This document shows positions 7,401 through 9,353 of a stretch of DNA of 9,353 nucleotides, in pieces; within the stretch, counting starts at the first letter, position 1, and the number at the start of each line of letters is the position of its first letter. The notes below the pieces were generated by a model, which did no database searches, was not told the origin of the DNA, and was given only the letters and a program-made list of their open reading frames with translations. Source of the DNA: Globobulimina sp. Its lineage: Eukaryota > Foraminifera > Rotaliida. The stretch lies in contig PIVH01000045.1 in NCBI GenBank assembly GCA_003354225.1, forward strand, positions 1 through 9,353. Reading direction: 5' to 3'. A program made the translations under genes and the position numbers.

Positions 7401-8650
7401 ATGCTCGGAAACATGCCAGCAAATCCAACTTATTTCGGCATGGCCGGTATGCGACGATCGTGCACTTAGAAGAAGGCATTCCTTTATTGCAGGAAATGTG
7501 CGTCAAACATCGCATAAAATATAGATTACAGTTTCGATTTCGACCCGTTCGACCCGACAAACAAAGCAATATTCGGGATATGAATGTTAATTTCAATGTG
7601 TTGCAAGCTGCTTTTTCTGATTTGGAGATAAATGGACATACTTTCAATGAGATAATGGACAATGAATTTGAATTAATCTCTCAATCGGTTGCATTGGCGG
7701 AGAGAGCAGACATTGTGGCCTCTGAAGTCATGAAAGTGTTCGAAGAGATAAAAAACGAATATTTGCAACAAAAACAGCCATTGTTGGAAGACATGAGCTG
7801 CGATGCACTATTTGTGGTATTTAAGGATATCATGTCTCGGAATTGCAGGCAGCGGAAACAGCGAAAAGAACGCCGAAAGTCTGAGAAATATGTGTGGCAA
7901 TTTGTGGATTTGGAGGTGAAAAAAATAAAAAAGGAAATGATTTATTTGAATATTGCGGGTTGTGTCCATTTCGAAGTGCTGAATGGCGAAAACATATGGA
8001 ATTACAAGTTAATGTGTTGTGTGATGGACGAAGATCCGGATAAATGGATCTGTGTTGATAAGGGACGGTATCACGTCGACTTAGACTGCGTGGTTGCGGC
8101 CGGCGAACAGGTTAAAATCTCGTCGTATGCCGCCATGCCAAAAGGAAGGAACAAATTGAAAAAGTTCCATCGCAATGTCTGGCTTTTTCGCTCATTGCAT
8201 TTGAAAGAAAACAGCAAATTAGAAATACAGCCCTTTGGCTATGACTTTATATTAAATAAAGAGGAGAAGGATAAGGAGGCGGAGGAGAAGGAGGAAGAGA
8301 ATGATTATGATTTTTATGAGGCTGAGATGAAGGAACTCGGCGATAACAAAGAATTTAAGTTTGGCAGTATTCGCATTTTTGCGTATGACAGCATTGTAAT
8401 TAAAGAGGGCTCCAAGATTACGGTGAATGGCAAAGGAATGTTTGGTTCGCCATTGACGGCGGCGATAAATATTGGGAGTGGCGGCCGGGTGCAATGGACC
8501 AATGGCAAATGTAAGAAGAGCAAAAACGAGAATGTGTTCAGTGGTGCCGTGGATGTGTTTAGTGGCGGCGGCTATGGCCCAGTCGGCGGCGGCGTCATTG
8601 ATGAGAGCAAAGATGGACAATATGAGAGGAAACGGGGCAATGCGCCGTAA
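4427..8650 (+). CDS. Central segment: SAM-like repeat 4, coiled coil, ART-like domain, helical region
   Basis: The frame has about 1,407 codons continuing from break 1. The first ATG in frame is near 4594, inside the charged coiled-coil region, so this is a continuation and not an independent start. In order it contains the end of repeat 3, a Glu/Lys coiled coil, SAM-like repeat 4, an unrecognised region, a disordered Ser/Asn/Gln-rich linker, an ART-like domain (5927-6553), a long helical and basic region with a second coiled coil, a beta-rich section, an acidic run (8258-8320), and the first glycine-rich beta-repeats. It ends GNAP at a TAA inside the glycine-rich domain, which carries on in the -1 frame. 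No membrane segment is evident. The role is inferred from the ART-like module: ADP-ribosylation or ADP-ribose recognition, with unknown substrate. Confidence 0.8.
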   Translation: MFAKLSKIQADEIGIYLRLKQKEKDIESKHIEDEQEKKLDEIEKEEKEKEEGDIQEMELETLSIQQFPHLFICTLQQKATYENKLEECKNILLKEKMDGLKFKQMKRKDFAKLFKAIGMSAGPLVKIHKTLKNLQPNEIGRKLLIPTQCDGKLSECPNVSDLCNVLALFHNKSVEQLLAIKVNIWQTVQIINNYNHLSSKHSLFGDQIYDLAEVRNEDEADPLILSPQQQYKQFQHRVYTLISGKIGPCHWEGNKCYFIRRHSRDIELADNAKKYGNETNAVVLDAIASMHSYIFHNMEHQLYRLFDGQAVAEGAYTDNTTVMPEDSNTGSNMMESTDTKTIKMRQRKGLKNNGHDVFYAEVPNAKSSPLDDEDSDMEREEGVPQNKWRRTDCERFSTPINDANITSNVVVAVPVKQKQKEQKPVIPPLATHSFTDVVSIPYSNAFPSDYPSHQSNVSSLQLQVGGKTISNKSHSLQQSGSKFNTSMVNVKNKKKNKEEIYAINFGEKLDDWFSPLEGPLFNNVYEEVTRNEYEKIFEETYKEIKKKCQILAKCASNDQMLFSLEELIAIKLYTDCDKLQSRFRRTFWSGTAKKQRQSFFQWALMLQKTICYGAVPITFDVFHGLSNLFTVKKLLPIFHGPISTTTSANVATKFADTKGMLWRIQPRLWSELENPVGIKVHWMSRFEYEKEVLLMNCPLPIRKTKAFETGIHKRIEYLLDYLAKYNEPIIDKKKFYTQVGLDKLVSDKFMGSELERLWLCDLGKSENLWKISKRAVPQSKLLQWMGSRKTLNQKYWQKYVGQKVANAKHTFFKKMQKIQEQVTEEQKVYCYGMILSKLFENQRRKYQQQLVLDKEELARTNDPRQQQMLTKRIKSISKTIQYGVLEKKGATEMLSLLRGLPIDKISETDPAIRLFRGQTQNEIYEFLTERIEPAPFASLKLNYSVYYRLLNELDMFYLPFAAFTRVVYNGAVITKDEKSSFKDPVKDYNKLYARKHASKSNLFRHGRYATIVHLEEGIPLLQEMCVKHRIKYRLQFRFRPVRPDKQSNIRDMNVNFNVLQAAFSDLEINGHTFNEIMDNEFELISQSVALAERADIVASEVMKVFEEIKNEYLQQKQPLLEDMSCDALFVVFKDIMSRNCRQRKQRKERRKSEKYVWQFVDLEVKKIKKEMIYLNIAGCVHFEVLNGENIWNYKLMCCVMDEDPDKWICVDKGRYHVDLDCVVAAGEQVKISSYAAMPKGRNKLKKFHRNVWLFRSLHLKENSKLEIQPFGYDFILNKEEKDKEAEEKEEENDYDFYEAEMKELGDNKEFKFGSIRIFAYDSIVIKEGSKITVNGKGMFGSPLTAAINIGSGGRVQWTNGKCKKSKNENVFSGAVDVFSGGGYGPVGGGVIDESKDGQYERKRGNAP
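4475..4606 (+). other. Charged coiled coil between SAM-like repeats 3 and 4
   Basis: About 43 residues dominated by Glu and Lys (KQKEKDIESK through EKEEKEKEEGD) with spaced Leu and Ile, typical of a single charged helix or coiled coil. It spaces repeat 4 from repeat 3 and may extend or dimerise the repeat array. Confidence 0.6.
4610..4835 (+). repeat. SAM-like repeat 4 (residues about 1123-1198)
   Basis: Fourth copy, wholly in the second frame: MDG at 1158-1160, MKRKDFAKLF, GMSAGP with AG starting at 1182 (24 residues, as in repeats 1-3), then KIHKTLKNL. Its second Gly is kept, while the first Gly of the GG pair is Ala. Because it lies in another frame from repeats 1-3, it shows that both frames belong to one protein. 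Confidence 0.55.
5360..5926 (+). other. Disordered low-complexity linker before the ART-like domain
   Basis: About 190 residues rich in Ser, Asn, Thr, Gln, Pro and acidic runs (DDEDSDMEREE), with basic patches (MRQRKGLK, NKKKNK) that could act as nuclear localisation or binding motifs. No folded-domain pattern is visible. It is likely a flexible tether between the repeat array and the ART-like domain. Confidence 0.55.
5927..6553 (+). other. ADP-ribosyltransferase-like domain with His-Ser-Glu motifs
   Basis: Joined residues about 1562-1770. Motif 1 is VFHGL (His1684, nt 6293), in the position of the R-G of arginine-specific ARTs or the H-G of PARPs. Motif 2 is GPISTTTS (Ser1704), in the position of the STS motif, followed by a helix (ANVATKF) as in ARTs. 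Motif 3 is EKEVLL (Glu1750 and Glu1752), the ExE-V-L signature of R-S-E ARTs. Spacings of 20 and about 48 residues are close to those in vertebrate ecto-ARTs. An upstream helical block with LYTD and FRR, then W and an aromatic stretch, precedes the fold as in other eukaryotic ARTs. The family transfers ADP-ribose from NAD to proteins; the ExE glutamates are typical of arginine-directed enzymes. His at motif 1 is atypical for that clade. Activity is inferred. Confidence 0.65.
6857..7090 (+). other. Second coiled-coil or helical stretch after the ART-like domain
   Basis: A Lys, Gln and Glu-rich helical run (FFKKMQKIQEQVTEEQ, then RRKYQQQLVLDKEEL and MLTKRIKSISKTI) with few prolines, consistent with a coiled coil. 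It separates the ART-like domain from an unrecognised region at about 7100-8250 that is helical at first and beta-rich at its end. Confidence 0.5.
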
Positions 8651-9078
8651 TATTGTTTGGCGGCGACGTGTATGGCGAGAAGGAGTTAGATACTTTGTAT
8701 TATGGCTCCAGTGGCGGCAAAGGCTGCGTCGAGAGCAATGATACCAATTATTATCAAACGAGTGACCGCGGCGGCGGTATTATCGAATTGATTGCACATA
8801 AAATCGTCATAAAAAAGAATGGCAAGATTACGGCCAATGGAAAAGTGGGCAAACCGGGCGGCAAATGGTTTAGTGCGGGTTCTGGCGGTTCCATTAAAAT
8901 AAAATGCAAACAATTTGAACATGATGGCTTTATACAGGCGGTTGGTGGCAGATTGCCTTTGTCCGCCAACACCAATGAAAGGGACAAAGATGGCAACACA
9001 AAAATCGATAAACATTATCAACCAATCCATGGCGATGGAGGGAGTGGAAGAATTGCAATTTATTTTGATGAGTATTTG
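8351..9078 (+). other. Glycine-rich beta-repeat domain, spans the second frame break
   Basis: Alternating hydrophobic strands and Gly-rich turns: IVIKEGSKITVNGKG, INIGSGGRVQW, SGGGYGPVGGG, then in the next frame FGGDVYG, YYGSSGGKG, RGGGIIELIAHKIVIKKN, GKITANGK, SGGSIKIK, FIQAVGG and GDGGSGRIAIYF. The repeated I-x-I ... G-x-I-x-A/V-x-G-G pattern is that of right-handed beta-helix-like surface repeats found in large protist and bacterial proteins. IVIKEGSKITVNGKG in one frame and IVIKKNGKITANGK in the other are clear copies, so the domain crosses the break. Likely a structural or ligand-binding shaft. Confidence 0.6.
8625..8655 (+). other. Frame break 2: apparent loss of one base before TAA
   Basis: The second frame ends GNAP then TAA (8648-8650). 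The -1 frame is open across this stretch as TGC GCC GTA ATA TTG TTT GGC and continues the glycine-rich domain. The exact missing base cannot be placed; homopolymers nearby are AAA and GGGG (8629-8637) and TTT (8656-8658). No in-phase canonical slippery heptamer is seen. Confidence 0.65.
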
Positions 9079-9270
9079 TCAAAAAATGATTTGAATGACA
9101 GTGAGTTTGTGGAGCCGGCGCCTTATGTCGATAACACTGCAAAATGTAACAAATCGAGACTTCCTCAGTGGAACAGACATGCTTCGAATAATAAAAATGA
9201 AGCATTCCAAGTTCCTCAAATCAAACCTAAGAGTGGTGCTGGACAGCAAGTCGTCTTTTCTTTATTGTAA
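8647..9270 (+). CDS. C-terminal segment: end of the glycine-rich beta-repeat domain
   Basis: The frame has about 207 codons to the TAA at 9268-9270. The segment contains no ATG codon, so it cannot be translated by conventional initiation and must belong to the upstream protein. It carries YYGSSGGKG, two beta-repeat units (GGGIIELIAHKIVIKKN ... GSGGSIKIK), and the closing GDGGSGRIAIYF. A hydrophilic tail follows (VEPAPYVD ... KPKSGAG) and ends with a short hydrophobic QQVVFSLL. No membrane anchor is present after the repeats. Confidence 0.75.
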   Translation, partial: VILFGGDVYGEKELDTLYYGSSGGKGCVESNDTNYYQTSDRGGGIIELIAHKIVIKKNGKITANGKVGKPGGKWFSAGSGGSIKIKCKQFEHDGFIQAVGGRLPLSANTNERDKDGNTKIDKHYQPIHGDGGSGRIAIYFDEYLSKNDLNDSEFVEPAPYVDNTAKCNKSRLPQWNRHASNNKNEAFQVPQIKPKSGAGQQVVFSLL

Positions 9271-9353
9271 CTTATATTTTTATTTCCTTTTTTTTGTTGA
9301 ATTTCTTTTTTTTGTTGAATTTTTATTTTAAATTTGTTTTAGTACTGTTATCC
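9271..9353 (+). promoter_or_regulatory. T-rich 3' flank, probable 3' UTR start
   Basis: Immediately after the stop the plus strand becomes strongly T-rich with runs of eight T. No AATAAA is present on the plus strand in the 83 bases seen. It could hold the 3' UTR and polyadenylation region of the giant gene; no further gene is visible before the window ends. Confidence 0.4.
9287..9322. repeat. Perfect 18-bp tandem duplication
   Basis: The 18-base unit (one C, eight T, then GTTGAATTT) occurs twice head to tail at 9287-9304 and 9305-9322 with no mismatch. It probably arose by slippage in T-rich DNA; a role as a 3'-end element is possible but not shown. Confidence 0.85.

Larger units (their letters stand above)
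1245..9270 (+). other. Whole gene: giant SAM-like/ART/glycine-rich repeat protein, two frame breaks
   Basis: Three consecutive open frames (1245-4442, 4427-8650, 8647-9270) cover this stretch with almost no gap and make one coherent protein of about 2,675 residues if one base is missing near 4425-4428 and one near 8625-8655. Only the first frame has a proper ATG at its head. The second opens at a TTG and has no ATG until about 4594, and the third has no ATG at all. Domain order by joined residue: unknown N-terminus 1-750 with a Cys/His cluster at 100-145; SAM-like repeats about 752-1200; coiled coil within them (about 1079-1121); disordered about 1375-1560; ART-like 1562-1770; helical region about 1770-2360; glycine-rich beta-repeats 2370-2613. 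Residue numbers include the two inferred bases. The gene could be intact with two consensus errors, or a recent pseudogene; the long clean frames favour the first. Confidence 0.75.

Noticed and set aside
4427-8650. Euplotes-like +1 or +2 frameshifting at stop codons
   Set aside because: The breaks lack the AAA-TAA context, and the window shows no sign of UGA used for Cys. Break 1 is better placed upstream of the stop by repeat alignment.
8647-8689. GT...AG intron starting at GTAATA at frame break 2
   Set aside because: The AG acceptors nearby give lengths that do not restore the frame, and removal would delete FGGDVYGE, which looks like part of the glycine-rich domain.
1-9353. CRISPR array, tRNA, rRNA, insertion sequence or prophage signals
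   Set aside because: I saw no spaced direct repeats, cloverleaf-like segments, terminal inverted repeats or transposase motifs on either strand.

Overview
The window looks like nuclear DNA of a unicellular eukaryote. The evidence is an 8-kb multidomain coding region without recognisable introns, SAM-like repeats combined with an ADP-ribosyltransferase (ART) fold and a glycine-rich beta-repeat C-terminus, Kozak-like start contexts, no Shine-Dalgarno sites, and a T-rich 3' flank. The combination recalls the large ART and glycine-rich repeat proteins of rhizarian or foraminiferan protists, but that lineage guess is weak. A large DNA virus cannot be excluded from sequence alone. The standard genetic code fits: the long frames contain no in-frame TAA, TAG or TGA apart from the breaks described below.

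Layout. Positions 1143 down to 1 (minus strand) hold a gene for a soluble N-terminal segment followed by about six membrane segments, and it runs off the left edge. Its reading frame breaks once, at an A-rich stretch near 781-800 that contains the heptamer A AAA AAC in phase. About 100 bp (1144-1244) separate its start from the divergent start of the main gene. Positions 1245-9270 (plus strand) carry one very large gene in three successive frames: 1245-4442, 4427-8650 and 8647-9270. The remaining 83 bp form a T-rich 3' flank with an 18-bp perfect tandem duplication.

The three plus-strand frames read best as one protein of about 2,675 residues interrupted by two single-base frame breaks. The first break lies inside the third of four related SAM-like repeats, and the pieces on either side align with the neighbouring intact repeats without a gap if one base is missing. 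The third frame contains no methionine codon and continues the glycine-rich domain begun in the second frame. Order in the joined protein: a large unrecognised N-terminal region with a possible zinc-finger-like Cys/His cluster; four SAM-like repeats; a charged coiled coil; a disordered linker; an ART-like domain with a His-Ser-Glu version of the catalytic triad; a long helical and basic region; and a C-terminal glycine-rich beta-repeat domain. I infer a modular signalling or surface/scaffold protein in which SAM-like repeats bring partners to an ADP-ribosylating or ADP-ribose-related module. No substrate can be read from the sequence.

All three frame breaks in the window have the same sign: one base too few, equivalent to a -1 shift. 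This points first to systematic base loss in sequencing or assembly. Programmed -1 frameshifting is a real alternative only for the minus-strand gene.
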